This document shows positions 9,349 through 17,686 of a DNA stretch of 64,000 bases, piece by piece. Positions within the stretch are counted from its first letter, which is position 1, and each line of letters begins with the position of its first letter. The notes beneath the pieces are model-generated. The model did not search any database. It was not told the origin of the DNA and saw only the letters and a list, made by a program, of their open reading frames with translations. The translations under genes were made by a program, and so were the position numbers. The stretch comes from Burkholderiaceae bacterium (GTDB taxonomy: Bacteria > Pseudomonadota > Gammaproteobacteria > Burkholderiales > Burkholderiaceae_B): NCBI GenBank assembly GCA_017983955.1, contig JAGOAJ010000002.1, positions 1 to 64,000 on the forward strand. The letters are read 5' to 3'.

Positions 9349-9990
9349 ATGACTACTTTGCGTCTGGGCGATACTGCGCCCAACTTTGATCAGGGTTCAT
9401 CGCTTGGACCCATTAACTTTTATGATTTTTTGGGTGATAGCTGGGGGGTATTGTTTTCCCACCCGGCAGATTTCACGCCTGTATGCACTACCGAGCTGGG
9501 CTATACCGCTATTGTTTCCGGTGAATTCGCTAAGCGAAATGCAAAAGTGATTGCGGTCTCTGTTGATGATGCCGAGTCCCATAAAAAGTGGATAGAGGAC
9601 ATTAACGATACCCAGAAGACCACAGTCAACTACCCTATATTGGCCGACGAGGATCGCAAGGTGGCGACCCTGTACGACATGATCCATCCCAATGCCAGCA
9701 CGACTGCGACGGTAAGGTCGGTGTTCATCATAGATCCTGCCAAAAAGGTGCGACTGACCTTGACCTATCCCGCCAGCACAGGCAGAAATTTCGACGAAAT
9801 TATCCGTGTACTCGATTCCCTGCAGTTGACTGATAATTATAGTGTTGCTACGCCGGTTAACTGGAAAGATGGCGATGACGTGATTATCGTTCCGTCGATT
9901 AAGGATGAAGCCGTCCTTAAAGAAAAATTCCCTAAAGGCTATACCGCAGTTCGTCCTTATTTGCGTATTACGCCCCAGCCAAATAAGTAA
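9349..9990 (+). CDS. 1-Cys peroxiredoxin (Prx6 type)
   Basis: This thiol peroxidase reduces hydrogen peroxide and organic peroxides. The peroxidatic Cys lies in HPADFTPVCTTELG. The C-terminal extension (VATPVNWKDGDDVIIVPS, then KGYTAVRPYLRITPQP) is typical of the Prx6/1-Cys subfamily rather than AhpC. At 213 aa it has normal length. It has its own candidate promoter and a strong terminator downstream, so it is probably monocistronic. No OxyR site could be recognised by eye. Confidence 0.95.
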   Translation: MTTLRLGDTAPNFDQGSSLGPINFYDFLGDSWGVLFSHPADFTPVCTTELGYTAIVSGEFAKRNAKVIAVSVDDAESHKKWIEDINDTQKTTVNYPILADEDRKVATLYDMIHPNASTTATVRSVFIIDPAKKVRLTLTYPASTGRNFDEIIRVLDSLQLTDNYSVATPVNWKDGDDVIIVPSIKDEAVLKEKFPKGYTAVRPYLRITPQPNK

Positions 9991-10009
9991 TCTGCTGCAT
10001 TTTTAATTA

Positions 10010-10051
10010 CACCCCAAGGTTGGACACTAATCCAACCTTGGGGTGTTTTTT
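10010..10051 (+). terminator. Rho-independent terminator after the peroxiredoxin gene
   Basis: A perfect 15-bp stem (10010-10024 with 10031-10045) with a 6-nt loop is followed by six T residues. Confidence 0.93.
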
Positions 10052-10140
10052 ATGGCTGGACAACGTCGCTCTATCCACTACTATTGCGATCACCGCATCA
10101 AACTTACATTAGAATTTTCAGTGATAAATGGACGGATGTT

Positions 10141-10980
10141 ATGAGTAACGAAACCTACATACCGCCCCGGGTCTGGACCTGGGACAAAGACAATGGCGGC
10201 AAGTTTGCCAACATTAATCGGCCGACCGCTGGGCAGACCCATAATAGAGAGTTGCCCAGGGGCAAGCACCCGCTGCAGCTGTATTCGCTGGCTACACCCA
10301 ATGGTGTGAAGGTCACGATCATGCTCGAAGAGCTGCTGGCGCTGGGGATAGTCGAGGCCGAATACGACGCCTGGCTGATTCGCATCAACGAGGGCGACCA
10401 GTTTGGCAGCGGTTTTGTCGAGCTCAACCCCAACTCGAAGATTCCGGCCATGCTCGATACCAGCGTCAGTCCGCCGCTGCGGCTGTTCGAGTCCGGTTCC
10501 ATTCTGCTGTACCTGGCTGAGAAGTTCGATGCCTTTATCCCGAAAGATATTCGTAGCAGAACGGAATGCCTCAACTGGCTGTTCTGGCAGGTCGGTAGCG
10601 CACCTATGCTTGGCGGCGGCTTTGGACATTTTTACACCTACGCACCGCAGAAGTTCGAATATCCGATCAACCGTTACACCATGGAGGTTAAGCGCCAACT
10701 GGATGTGCTTGATCATCAGTTGGCGGAACACCGCTATGTGGCGGGGGACGAGTACAGCATCGCCGATATGGCCATCTGGCCCTGGTACGGTGAGGTAGCG
10801 AATAACCAGGTATATGAGGCTGCGGAGTTCCTCGAGGCCCACACTTATACCCACGTATTACGCTGGGCTGACGAGATCGGGCAACGTGGGGCAGTTCAGC
10901 GTGGCCGCAAGGTCAACCGTACTTGGGGCGAGCTGGATGGGCAGGTGCCGGAACGACATTCAGCAAGTGATTTTGACTGA
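10141..10980 (+). CDS. yghU: YghU-type glutathione S-transferase / disulfide-bond oxidoreductase
   Basis: YghU is a Nu-class GST-like enzyme with glutathione-dependent disulfide-bond reductase activity. The family N-terminal extension (PPRVWTWDKDNGGKF, RPTAGQTHNRELP) is followed by the thioredoxin-like domain (LQLYSLATPNGVKV, NPNSKIPAMLD, LFESGSILLYLAEKF) and the helical C-terminal domain (ADMAIWPWYG). ATG 10141 gives 279 aa, close to E. coli YghU (288). The in-frame extension from 10084 is rejected because it runs through upstream non-coding sequence. Confidence 0.93.
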   Translation: MSNETYIPPRVWTWDKDNGGKFANINRPTAGQTHNRELPRGKHPLQLYSLATPNGVKVTIMLEELLALGIVEAEYDAWLIRINEGDQFGSGFVELNPNSKIPAMLDTSVSPPLRLFESGSILLYLAEKFDAFIPKDIRSRTECLNWLFWQVGSAPMLGGGFGHFYTYAPQKFEYPINRYTMEVKRQLDVLDHQLAEHRYVAGDEYSIADMAIWPWYGEVANNQVYEAAEFLEAHTYTHVLRWADEIGQRGAVQRGRKVNRTWGELDGQVPERHSASDFD

Positions 10981-11031
10981 TATCTGAACCTGGCCTTTGT
11001 TGCTTTTCCCCCATAGCCAGGAAAACATGAC

Positions 11032-11060
11032 TTGCTATTAGAACTGATGTTTTATACAGT
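11032..11060 (+). promoter_or_regulatory. Possible sigma70 promoter for the 59-codon gene
   Basis: TTGCTA (11032-11037) and TACAGT (11055-11060) are spaced by 17 bases, with 4/6 matches each. The LexA-like palindrome begins three bases further on, where it would cover the transcription start. Confidence 0.35.
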
Positions 11061-11062
11061 AG

Positions 11063-11078
11063 CTGTGTATTAACACAG
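11063..11078. promoter_or_regulatory. LexA-box-like palindrome
   Basis: The site reads CTGT-N8-ACAG, the SOS-box consensus of gamma- and betaproteobacteria, with arms extended to 5 bp (CTGTG/CACAG) and an AT-rich centre. It lies 70 bases before a 59-codon ORF. One random match to this pattern is expected in about 65 kb, so position is the main support. Confidence 0.45.
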
Positions 11079-11148
11079 TGTTTGTTCGTTGCTTGCAATA
11101 CAGCAGCATGACACTGCATCCAATCAATAATTATTTTGGGGATAGCAC

Positions 11149-11328
11149 ATGAATACAGTACATCGCATAGGTCGTTCGGAACGTCGGTCATCTTCACGAT
11201 CAGGTTCTTATCGTGGCAGTGTAAGTTCTCCTGGCCTGGTAACTATGGTGACTGATGTGGTTCTGGCCGCTGCATGGGCCGCTATGATTCCTGGCTTGTT
11301 GTGGTTGGGGGTAGCGGGGGGCTTTTGA
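11149..11328 (+). CDS. Small membrane protein, 59 aa, unknown
   Basis: I do not recognise this protein. A GGGGA Shine-Dalgarno precedes ATG 11149. The N-terminal half is Arg/Ser-rich and basic (RIGRSERRSSSRSGSYRG), and residues of about 30-59 form one hydrophobic segment (MVTDVVLAAAWAAMIPGLLW) ending at the C terminus, so a single-span inner-membrane protein with a cytoplasmic basic N terminus is expected. A LexA-like box and candidate promoter lie upstream, which would fit SOS induction, but this is inference. It is shorter than usual gene-calling limits and easily missed. Confidence 0.6.
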   Translation: MNTVHRIGRSERRSSSRSGSYRGSVSSPGLVTMVTDVVLAAAWAAMIPGLLWLGVAGGF

Positions 11329-11351
11329 AAAAGCCGAATTCGTTATATACT
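11325..11351 (+). promoter_or_regulatory. Candidate rplS promoter
   Basis: TTGAAA (11325-11330), overlapping the stop of the small gene, and TATACT (11346-11351) are separated by 15 bases, shorter than the optimal spacing. rplS has no upstream partner on the same strand except the small gene, so a promoter is expected here. Confidence 0.35.
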
Positions 11352-11438
11352 AGTGGGCTTATTTAACTCATCCTCTGGCTGGTTCGTGCGGTATCAACAA
11401 AAATCGCCAGCACCATGATGAAATCTGGAGTCTTTACC

Positions 11439-11858
11439 GTGAATCTGATTGAACTTCTTGAACAAGAAGAAATCGCCCGCCTGACCGGCGACAAGATAAT
11501 GCCTGTTTTTGGCCCTGGCGATACTGTTGTTGTTAACGTTAACGTGGTCGAAGGCGCGCGCAAGCGTATTCAGGCCTACGAAGGTGTGGTTATTGCTAAA
11601 CGCACTCGTGGTTTGAACTCCTCGTTTATCGTTCGCAAAATTTCTTCGGGCGAAGCCGTAGAGCGTACTTTCCAACTGTACTCCACACAAATCGCCAGTA
11701 TTGAAGTAAAACGCCGTGGCGATGTACGCCGTGCTAAACTTTACTACTTGCGCAGTCGTTCGGGTAAAGCCGCTCGCATTAAAGAAAAATTGGTCCGCAA
11801 CCCCAAAAAGGCAGCGGAAAAAGCAGCAGCCGCGGCTGCAGCAGCTAACGCTAGCTAA
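11439..11858 (+). CDS. rplS: 50S ribosomal protein L19
   Basis: L19 sits at the 30S-50S interface. The protein is complete, with the conserved N terminus [30 protein letters not shown], the [19 protein letters not shown] segment and [20 protein letters not shown], followed by an Ala-rich tail. The start is most likely GTG 11439: GGAG at 11427-11430 lies eight bases upstream and the product begins at the family's normal first residue. ATG 11415 would add eight unusual residues. Its usual partners rpsP-rimM-trmD are absent upstream. Confidence 0.95.
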   Translation: MNLIELLEQEEIARLTGDKIMPVFGPGDTVVVNVNVVEGARKRIQAYEGVVIAKRTRGLNSSFIVRKISSGEAVERTFQLYSTQIASIEVKRRGDVRRAKLYYLRSRSGKAARIKEKLVRNPKKAAEKAAAAAAAANAS

Positions 11859-11874
11859 GCAGCGCGTCAGCACC

Positions 11875-11905
11875 AAAAAGGCACCCGTTTGGGTGCCTTT
11901 TTTTT
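11875..11905 (+). terminator. Rho-independent terminator after rplS
   Basis: A 7-bp GC stem (GGCACCC/GGGTGCC, 11880-11886 and 11891-11897) with a GTTT loop is flanked by five A residues and a run of T residues. It ends about 12 bases before the start of the next gene. Confidence 0.93.
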
Positions 11906-11916
11906 ATAAGTACCTT

Positions 11917-12696
11917 ATGTCGTCAAGCACACCAACTCGCCGGGCAGGCCGCATAGTCGTACCAAGTTTCGACCCTAGCCAACAGCCCATAGTCCCAAGC
12001 CCAGTGCTGCAGCCTTTGGCGCCGGCATCCATGCAGCTGGATTTTATTTGCTCGGCGTTTTTGCGGCCGGTGCAGTGGCAGGTGGAACCTCTGTTCGCCA
12101 GTTCTTTTTTGGTGGATAACTGCCACTATGACAATGTCGTGCACGCGGCGGTCTTTATGCCCTTGGTACAAAGGCCTTCGGGCCTGCATGTGCTGTTTAC
12201 ACGGCGGGCCTTGCACTTGTATGACCATGCCGGGCAAATCTGCTTTCCGGGCGGTCGTATCGAAGCTGCAGATGCTGACGAGGTAGCGGCTGCGGTGCGT
12301 GAGACCCACGAGGAAATTGGCGTGGCTACCGAGTTCATACACCCCATAGGGGTTCAGCCTGGCCTTTTGACCACGACGGGGTTCACCATGACGCCAGTGA
12401 TAGGCGAACTGCGTCCAGGTTTTACCTTGACCCCTGACAAAAGCGAAGTCGCTGAAATCTTTGAGGTGCCTTTATCTGTGCTTATGGACACTTCTCAGCA
12501 CCATCTGCATAAGGCGCATTTGCCTGACGGTAATGACAGATATTATTTTTCCATTACCTGGCAGTCACATTTTATTTGGGGCGCAACGGCGGCCTTGATA
12601 CGCAACTTTTATCATTATTTGGCAGCTGCTCAGTCAGCTGGGCAGGGATCTGCGCTTGCGGCCCAGCCGCCAGTGACACAGATCCCATCGCTCTAG
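11917..12696 (+). CDS. CoA pyrophosphatase, Nudix family (NudL-like)
   Basis: This Nudix hydrolase of the YeaB/NudL group cleaves CoA to 3'-phosphoadenosine 5'-phosphate and phosphopantetheine. The full Nudix box lies at about residues 112-134 (GGRIE ... RETHEEIG) and is preceded by LHLYDHAGQICFPG, typical of the CoA-specific subfamily. The 259-aa protein has an N-terminal extension of about 70 residues. ATG 11917 has a weak Shine-Dalgarno and lies just past the rplS terminator, so a later start is possible and expression must depend on read-through or an internal promoter. Confidence 0.88.
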   Translation: MSSSTPTRRAGRIVVPSFDPSQQPIVPSPVLQPLAPASMQLDFICSAFLRPVQWQVEPLFASSFLVDNCHYDNVVHAAVFMPLVQRPSGLHVLFTRRALHLYDHAGQICFPGGRIEAADADEVAAAVRETHEEIGVATEFIHPIGVQPGLLTTTGFTMTPVIGELRPGFTLTPDKSEVAEIFEVPLSVLMDTSQHHLHKAHLPDGNDRYYFSITWQSHFIWGATAALIRNFYHYLAAAQSAGQGSALAAQPPVTQIPSL

Positions 12697-12734
12697 GGCC
12701 AAGTAAACACTGCTCAAGGTGAGCAAGCCCTAGC

Positions 12735-13643
12735 TCAATAGCGGCTGCGAGATTCGTTTTCAGCCAATATGCGCTGATACAGATCGTGGCGCTCGGCGCT
12801 GATCTGGCCGCTTTCCAGGGCAGCCAAAACTCCACAGCCAGGCTCGTGCCTATGGCTGCAATTATAAAAACGGCAGTGTTTCACCGGCTCGGCAAACTCG
12901 GGGAAGCCATGTTCTATATCCGTAGGGCCCAGGTGTGATAAACCAAAGGCTTGGAAGCCTGGTGAATCGATAATGTCGCCGCCCTGATCGGGCAGATGGT
13001 ATAGCTTGGTGCTGGTGGTGGTGTGCTTGCCTGCGCCTAACGCTTGCGAGTGTTCCTGAGTATGGGCGCGGGCATCTGGAACCAGGGCATTGAGCACGGT
13101 AGATTTACCCATGCCGCTTTGACCCAGCAGTAAACTGCATTTATCGCGTAGCACGGGTGCCAGGGTGACGCGGGTTTGGGCGGCGTCCAGGGCACTAAGC
13201 TCTATGATCTTGACACCTAAGGCCTGTAGGTCGGCCAGGCGCTCACGTGCACGGTCCAGGTGGGTCTGCAGGTCGGCCTTGTTCAGGATGATCATGGGGG
13301 CTATGCCCACGCTCCAGGCGGCCACCAAGGCGCGGCCTGTCAGATCGGCTGAAAACAAGGGTTCGGGTGCAACCACGATCAGCAATTGATCGACATTGGC
13401 AGCAAATTGTTTGGTGCGCATATCGTCCGAACGGTACAGCAGGTTGCGTCGCTCCAGCACACGATCTATAGAGCCTTCATTGACCCCTTCCAAAGTGATT
13501 TCAACGCGGTCACCTACGGTAGGTCCTGCTTTTTTTCCGCGTGGAAAGCATTTTCTAAGGCTACCGTCGGCCATCTCGACGGTGTAGTGACGGCCGTGAG
13601 CGGCCACGATAAGCCCTTGTGGGGCGGTTTGGGCTTTAGTCAT
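12735..13643 (-). CDS. rsgA: Ribosome small-subunit-dependent GTPase A
   Basis: RsgA (YjeQ) is a circularly permuted GTPase that checks late 30S maturation. An N-terminal OB-fold is followed by G4 (LNKADL), then G1 (LLGQSGMGKST) and G3 (DSPGFQAFGL), the permuted order diagnostic of the family, and a C-terminal zinc finger (HCRFYNCSHRHEPGC). The length of 302 aa is normal. Its start overlaps the 3' end of the upstream M48 peptidase gene by eight bases, so the pair is co-transcribed. Confidence 0.95.
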   Translation of the reverse strand: MTKAQTAPQGLIVAAHGRHYTVEMADGSLRKCFPRGKKAGPTVGDRVEITLEGVNEGSIDRVLERRNLLYRSDDMRTKQFAANVDQLLIVVAPEPLFSADLTGRALVAAWSVGIAPMIILNKADLQTHLDRARERLADLQALGVKIIELSALDAAQTRVTLAPVLRDKCSLLLGQSGMGKSTVLNALVPDARAHTQEHSQALGAGKHTTTSTKLYHLPDQGGDIIDSPGFQAFGLSHLGPTDIEHGFPEFAEPVKHCRFYNCSHRHEPGCGVLAALESGQISAERHDLYQRILAENESRSRY

Positions 13644-14880
13644 TATTAAGACGTTGTATCCTAAGGATGGCGGGAGGGTGGCTGTCGTAGAAGGCAGAGT
13701 GCAATGGGTCAGGTGTCAGGGTGGCAGCGTTGTCGTCATACAGCTTGATAAGCGCCGACACCAGGGCGGTGGCCGAGCTTTGAGTGGCGGCATAGTGGTC
13801 AGCCTGGTATTCGTCGCGGCGTGACAGCCAGCTGAATAATGGCGCGACCCAAAAGGTGAACACCGGGATCACCATGAAAAACAGCACCAACGCCAGCGCG
13901 TCGTTAGGTCGTCCTAGCTGTGGCAGCACACCCAGCTCGGCATAAAACCAAACCTGGGTAGATAGCCAGCCTAGCAGCATAAAAAAGACCAGCGCCAGCA
14001 CGAAGTTAATGACCATGCGTTTCAGAATATGCTTGAATTTAAAGTGCCCCAGTTCATGGGCTAGCACGGCTTCGATTTCGTCGATATTCAGCCGCGCCAG
14101 TAAGGTGTCAAAAAACACGATGCGGCGAGACTTTCCGAATCCAGTGAAATAGGCGTTGCCGTGAGCCGAGCGCTTGGAGCCGTCCATCACCATAAGTGAT
14201 TCCAGCGCAAAGCCGCAACGCTTAGCCAGGCTGTGTATGCGCTGCGCCATTTCTGGGTTGTCCAGTGGCGTGAACTTATTGAACAAGGGCGCGATCAAGG
14301 TGGGGAATAGCCATAAAATCAGTATGTTGAATACCACCCAGGTCGCCCAGGCCCACAGCACCCAGTTGGTGCCCGTGTTGCCCATAATCCATAACACGCC
14401 TGCTACCAAGGGGGTGCCAAACAGCAGCACCAGAAGTAAGGTCTTGATGCTGTCTTGCATGAACAAACGGGGCGTGATCCGGTTAAAGCCAAAGCGCGCT
14501 TCTAGCTTGAATTTACGCCAAGCAGAAAAAGGCAAACCTATCAAGCCCATCAAGGCCAACACCACGCCGACCAATGCCAGTTGGCGCCACATTTCGTTGG
14601 CGATCAGCTTGCCTAGGTGCAGGTCAATAAACTGCAGGCCACCCAACAAAGTAAGCCCTATCAACACCACGACTTCGGTGGCGTGCTCGACCATAGAGAA
14701 CTGCATCTTGGCGACTGTATAGTCGGCAGCGCGCTGGTGACTGTATAGTCCAATGCGTTCAGAGAATTCGGGCGGCACCTGATTGCGATGCTTAAGAACA
14801 TGACGCAATTGTCGGGATGCCAGCCAGAAACGCAGCAGCACATCCGTCAGCAAAAAGGCGATAAACAGCAAGGTGAACAT
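13636..14880 (-). CDS. M48 family (Ste24/CAAX prenyl protease-like) metallopeptidase
   Basis: This integral-membrane zinc metalloprotease has several transmembrane segments, the zinc motif [10 protein letters not shown] and a downstream third-ligand region ([12 protein letters not shown]). Length (414 aa) and arrangement match the M48A Ste24-like group, which is larger than HtpX. Bacterial members are thought to act in membrane-protein quality control, but the substrate is unknown. It is upstream of rsgA in the same operon and divergent from orn, 47 bases away. Confidence 0.92.
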   Translation of the reverse strand: MFTLLFIAFLLTDVLLRFWLASRQLRHVLKHRNQVPPEFSERIGLYSHQRAADYTVAKMQFSMVEHATEVVVLIGLTLLGGLQFIDLHLGKLIANEMWRQLALVGVVLALMGLIGLPFSAWRKFKLEARFGFNRITPRLFMQDSIKTLLLVLLFGTPLVAGVLWIMGNTGTNWVLWAWATWVVFNILILWLFPTLIAPLFNKFTPLDNPEMAQRIHSLAKRCGFALESLMVMDGSKRSAHGNAYFTGFGKSRRIVFFDTLLARLNIDEIEAVLAHELGHFKFKHILKRMVINFVLALVFFMLLGWLSTQVWFYAELGVLPQLGRPNDALALVLFFMVIPVFTFWVAPLFSWLSRRDEYQADHYAATQSSATALVSALIKLYDDNAATLTPDPLHSAFYDSHPPAILRIQRLNND

Positions 14881-14927
14881 ATAAAAGTGGACCGTGTGCG
14901 AAAATCTATGTTTTAAGGAAGGATTAT

Positions 14928-15473
14928 ATGGCGGTAAATGATCAGCGTTTGATTTGGCTAGACATGGAAATGACCGGGCTAGATCCAGAAAAGGAACGCA
15001 TTATCGAGGTTGCGGTGGTTATCACCGAAGCCGACCTTACCCTGGTGGCTGAAGGGCCTGTATTGGTTATACACCAAAGCGACGAGCTGTTAGACGCGAT
15101 GGATAAGTGGAATCAATCTACCCATGCAAAAAGTGGCCTGATTCCCAAGATTAAGGCTTCAACGTTGACCGAGGCCCAGGCCGAGGAGCAATTGCTGGCG
15201 TTTATGGCACTGCATGTACCCGAAGGGAAATCACCCATGTGTGGTAACACCATAGGGCAGGACAGGCGCTTTATGGTCAAGTACATGCCGCGCCTGGAAG
15301 CGTATTTCCATTATCGTAATTTGGATGTCAGCACGCTTAAAGAGCTGTCCTTGCGTTGGAAGCCTGAAGTCTACAAAAGCTTCGTCAAGCACAGCAAGCA
15401 CGAAGCGTTAGCCGATATTTACGAGTCCATCGAAGAGCTCAAGCATTATCGCGAGCACTTCATCAAGTTGTAA
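14928..15473 (+). CDS. orn: Oligoribonuclease
   Basis: Orn is the DEDDh 3'-5' exonuclease that degrades di- and short oligoribonucleotides, including pGpG from c-di-GMP turnover. [18 protein letters not shown] carries the first DE pair, [11 protein letters not shown] the next Asp, and [17 protein letters not shown] the final His and Asp. The length of 181 aa is standard. AAGGAAGGA precedes ATG 14928. Confidence 0.97.
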   Translation: MAVNDQRLIWLDMEMTGLDPEKERIIEVAVVITEADLTLVAEGPVLVIHQSDELLDAMDKWNQSTHAKSGLIPKIKASTLTEAQAEEQLLAFMALHVPEGKSPMCGNTIGQDRRFMVKYMPRLEAYFHYRNLDVSTLKELSLRWKPEVYKSFVKHSKHEALADIYESIEELKHYREHFIKL

Positions 15474-15484
15474 GTCAGGATAAA

Positions 15485-15516
15485 GCCGCCGTTGGCGGCC
15501 ATTTCCTCTTGTTTTG
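15485..15516 (+). terminator. Weak terminator-like hairpin after orn
   Basis: A 6-bp GC stem (15485-15490 with 15494-15499) with a GTT loop is followed by a T-rich but interrupted tract. Confidence 0.45.
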
Positions 15517-15531
15517 CACTGATGTGATACG

Positions 15532-15555
15532 AAATATTGATTGACATCGATATTT
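15532..15555. promoter_or_regulatory. Inverted repeat centred on the paa -35 box
   Basis: Arms AAATATTGAT (15532-15541) and ATCGATATTT (15546-15555) match at 9 of 10 positions with a 4-nt spacer. The -35 hexamer lies inside it, so a bound protein would block RNA polymerase. It has no evident similarity to the E. coli PaaX motif. Confidence 0.6.
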
Positions 15556-15569
15556 TTGTATTAAATAAT
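15541..15569 (+). promoter_or_regulatory. Sigma70 promoter of the paa operon
   Basis: A perfect -35 TTGACA (15541-15546), a 17-bp spacer and -10 AATAAT (15564-15569, 5/6) make this the best sigma70 match I found in the window. It lies 38 bases before paaA and is overlapped by two inverted repeats. Confidence 0.82.
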
Positions 15570-15593
15570 GAAGCCTTCAAGCATTCATTATTT
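15563..15593. promoter_or_regulatory. Inverted repeat over the paa -10 box and start region
   Basis: Perfect 10-bp arms AAATAATGAA (15563-15572) and TTCATTATTT (15584-15593) flank an 11-nt spacer. The left arm contains the -10 box and the right arm ends just before the paaA Shine-Dalgarno. It is a likely operator for an unlinked repressor; an mRNA hairpin is the alternative. Confidence 0.65.
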
Positions 15594-15606
15594 CAGGAGA
15601 CAAGCC

Positions 15607-16599
15607 ATGTATGCTCAGCTAGTGGAAACCGGGGTCACCAGCGTTCGCACCGCCAATGATCTGACGGGCCAGGAACTGGCATTCCAGCAGCGTATAGACG
15701 AAGGGGTGCGCATAGAGTCCAAGGACTGGATGCCGGATGCTTACCGGAAAACTCTGGTGCGGCAAATCTCGCAGCACGCCCATTCAGAAATCGTTGGCAT
15801 GCTGCCCGAAGGCAACTGGATAACCCGCGCACCTAGTTTGAAACGCAAGGCTATCTTGTTGGCCAAGGTGCAGGACGAAGCGGGTCACGGCTTGTATTTG
15901 TACAGCGCAGCTGAAACCCTGGGCGTGTCGCGTGACGCGCTAGTTGATGACTTGCTGTCGGGCAAGGCTAAATACTCCAGCATTTTCAATTATCCAACCT
16001 TGACTTGGGCAGATATCGGCATGGTGGGCTGGCTGGTCGATGGCTCGGCCATCATCAATCAGATACCGTTGTGCCGCTGCTCCTATGGGCCTTATGCGCG
16101 CGCCATGGTCAGGGTTTGCAAAGAGGAATCCTTTCACCAGCGTCAAGGCTATGACCTGCTGATCCAGATGTGCCTGCACGGTACTCAGGCTCAAAAAGAC
16201 ATGGCCCAGGAAGCGTTCAATCGCTGGTGGTGGCCTGCGCTGATGATGTTTGGCCCTTCGGATGCGGAATCCACCAATAGCGCCCAGTCCATGCAATGGC
16301 GCATCAAACTGTTTTCCAACGATGAACTGCGTCAAAAAATGGTGGATCAGACCGTACCCCAGGCAGAGTACCTAGGGCTCAAGGTGCCAGACCCCGATCT
16401 GAAATGGAACGCAGAACGTGGCCACTACGATTTTGGCGCCATCGACTGGGAAGAATTCTGGGCCGTTATCAAGGGCGATGGTCCTTGCAACCGCGAGCGT
16501 CTGGCCGCCCGCGTCAAGGCGCATGATGATGGCGCTTGGGTACGCGAGGCTTTTTCGGCCTACGCCGATAAGCAGGATCAAAAAAAGGCGGTGGCCTGA
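15607..16599 (+). CDS. paaA: Phenylacetyl-CoA 1,2-epoxidase, catalytic subunit PaaA
   Basis: PaaA is the di-iron subunit of the PaaABCE multicomponent oxygenase that epoxidises the aromatic ring of phenylacetyl-CoA. Ferritin-like iron-ligand motifs are visible ([14 protein letters not shown] and [13 protein letters not shown]), as is the N-terminal [22 protein letters not shown] six bases upstream supports ATG 15607 (330 aa, against about 310 in E. coli); an in-frame extension from 15568 would run through the operator hairpin. It is the first gene of the paa operon. Confidence 0.97.
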   Translation: MYAQLVETGVTSVRTANDLTGQELAFQQRIDEGVRIESKDWMPDAYRKTLVRQISQHAHSEIVGMLPEGNWITRAPSLKRKAILLAKVQDEAGHGLYLYSAAETLGVSRDALVDDLLSGKAKYSSIFNYPTLTWADIGMVGWLVDGSAIINQIPLCRCSYGPYARAMVRVCKEESFHQRQGYDLLIQMCLHGTQAQKDMAQEAFNRWWWPALMMFGPSDAESTNSAQSMQWRIKLFSNDELRQKMVDQTVPQAEYLGLKVPDPDLKWNAERGHYDFGAIDWEEFWAVIKGDGPCNRERLAARVKAHDDGAWVREAFSAYADKQDQKKAVA

Positions 16600-16625
16600 T
16601 AGGCCGTGCTACTTAGGAAAATGAA

Positions 16626-16913
16626 ATGACTCAAAAAGAATGGCCCCTTTGGGAAGTGTTTATTCGTAGCCAGCATGGGCTGGCTCATAAGCATGTGGGC
16701 AGTTTGCGTGCTTCTGACGCGGAAATGGCCATCAATAACGCCCGTGATGTGTATACCCGCCGTAACGAAGGTTTAAGCATCTGGGTCGTCAAGGCGGCTG
16801 ACATTGTTGCCAGTAGTCCAGGCGACAAAGAACCCTTGTTCGAACCTGCCAATAGCAAGGTCTACCGTCATCCCACATTCTTCCCGATGCCGGAAGAAGT
16901 CAAGCACATGTAG
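16626..16913 (+). CDS. paaB: Phenylacetyl-CoA epoxidase subunit PaaB
   Basis: PaaB is a small subunit required for epoxidase activity and bridges the PaaAC heterodimers. The 95-aa protein has the family start EWPLWEVFIRSQHGLAHKHVGS followed by SDAEMAINNARDVYTRR, and is full length. It lies 26 bases after paaA and 8 bases before paaC. Confidence 0.95.
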   Translation: MTQKEWPLWEVFIRSQHGLAHKHVGSLRASDAEMAINNARDVYTRRNEGLSIWVVKAADIVASSPGDKEPLFEPANSKVYRHPTFFPMPEEVKHM

Positions 16914-16921
16914 GACGTCTT

Positions 16922-17686
16922 ATGGATCACTCTTTATTTCAGTATCTACTGCGTCAGGGCGATAGCGCCTTGATACTTTCCCACCGCGTGTCTGAACTGA
17001 CAGGCCATGGCCCGGCGCTGGAAGAAGACTTGGCGATGACAAATATTGCGCTGGACCTGCTGGGTCAGGCGCGTATGTGGCTGACTCTGGCGGGCGAGGT
17101 TGAGGGCCAGCAACGCGACGAAGATCAATTGGCGTATTTACGTGACGCACCGGAATACCGTAATTATTTATTGGTCGAGCAAGTCAACGGTGATTACGGG
17201 CACGTGATAGCGCGGCAGTTTTTCTTTGACGTCTGGCACTACTACTTACTAGAAAAGCTGGTCGAGTCGGTTGACGAGCGGGTAGCGGCGATTGCCGAAA
17301 AATCCCTTAAAGAAGTGACCTATCACGTGCGCCGTTCTGGCGATGTGCTGGTCAGGTTGGGGGATGGAACGGAACAAAGCCATCAATATATGCAAGATGC
17401 CGTTAACCAGGCGTGGCGCTTTGTGGGCGAACTCTTTATCGATGACGCCGTCACACAGGACTTGGCCGAACGCAGGATAGCGCCCGCGCATGCGGACTTG
17501 TGGCAGCCTTGGCTGGCGTATGTCGGCCAGGCTTTGGCCGAGGCCACCCTGACCATGCCAGCCCCTGAGCAGGCTAATCATCCTGCATATCGTGGCGGTA
17601 TTACAGGGCGTCATACCGAGGCACTAGGCTATGTCCTGGCCGAAATGCAGCACTTACAACGTACTTATCCGGGGGCGACGTGGTAG
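16922..17686 (+). CDS. paaC: Phenylacetyl-CoA epoxidase subunit PaaC
   Basis: PaaC is the structural, non-catalytic ferritin-like partner of PaaA. The N terminus (LFQYLLRQGDSALILSHR) and the helical segments (NIALDLLGQARMWL, FFFDVWHYYLLEKL) fit the family. The 254-aa length is normal. The stop overlaps the GTG start of paaD by seven bases. Confidence 0.95.
   Translation: MDHSLFQYLLRQGDSALILSHRVSELTGHGPALEEDLAMTNIALDLLGQARMWLTLAGEVEGQQRDEDQLAYLRDAPEYRNYLLVEQVNGDYGHVIARQFFFDVWHYYLLEKLVESVDERVAAIAEKSLKEVTYHVRRSGDVLVRLGDGTEQSHQYMQDAVNQAWRFVGELFIDDAVTQDLAERRIAPAHADLWQPWLAYVGQALAEATLTMPAPEQANHPAYRGGITGRHTEALGYVLAEMQHLQRTYPGATW

Noticed and set aside
10090..10854. A 254-codon minus-strand frame opposite yghU
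   Set aside because: It is antisense to a well-supported gene with complete GST motifs and has no domain of its own.
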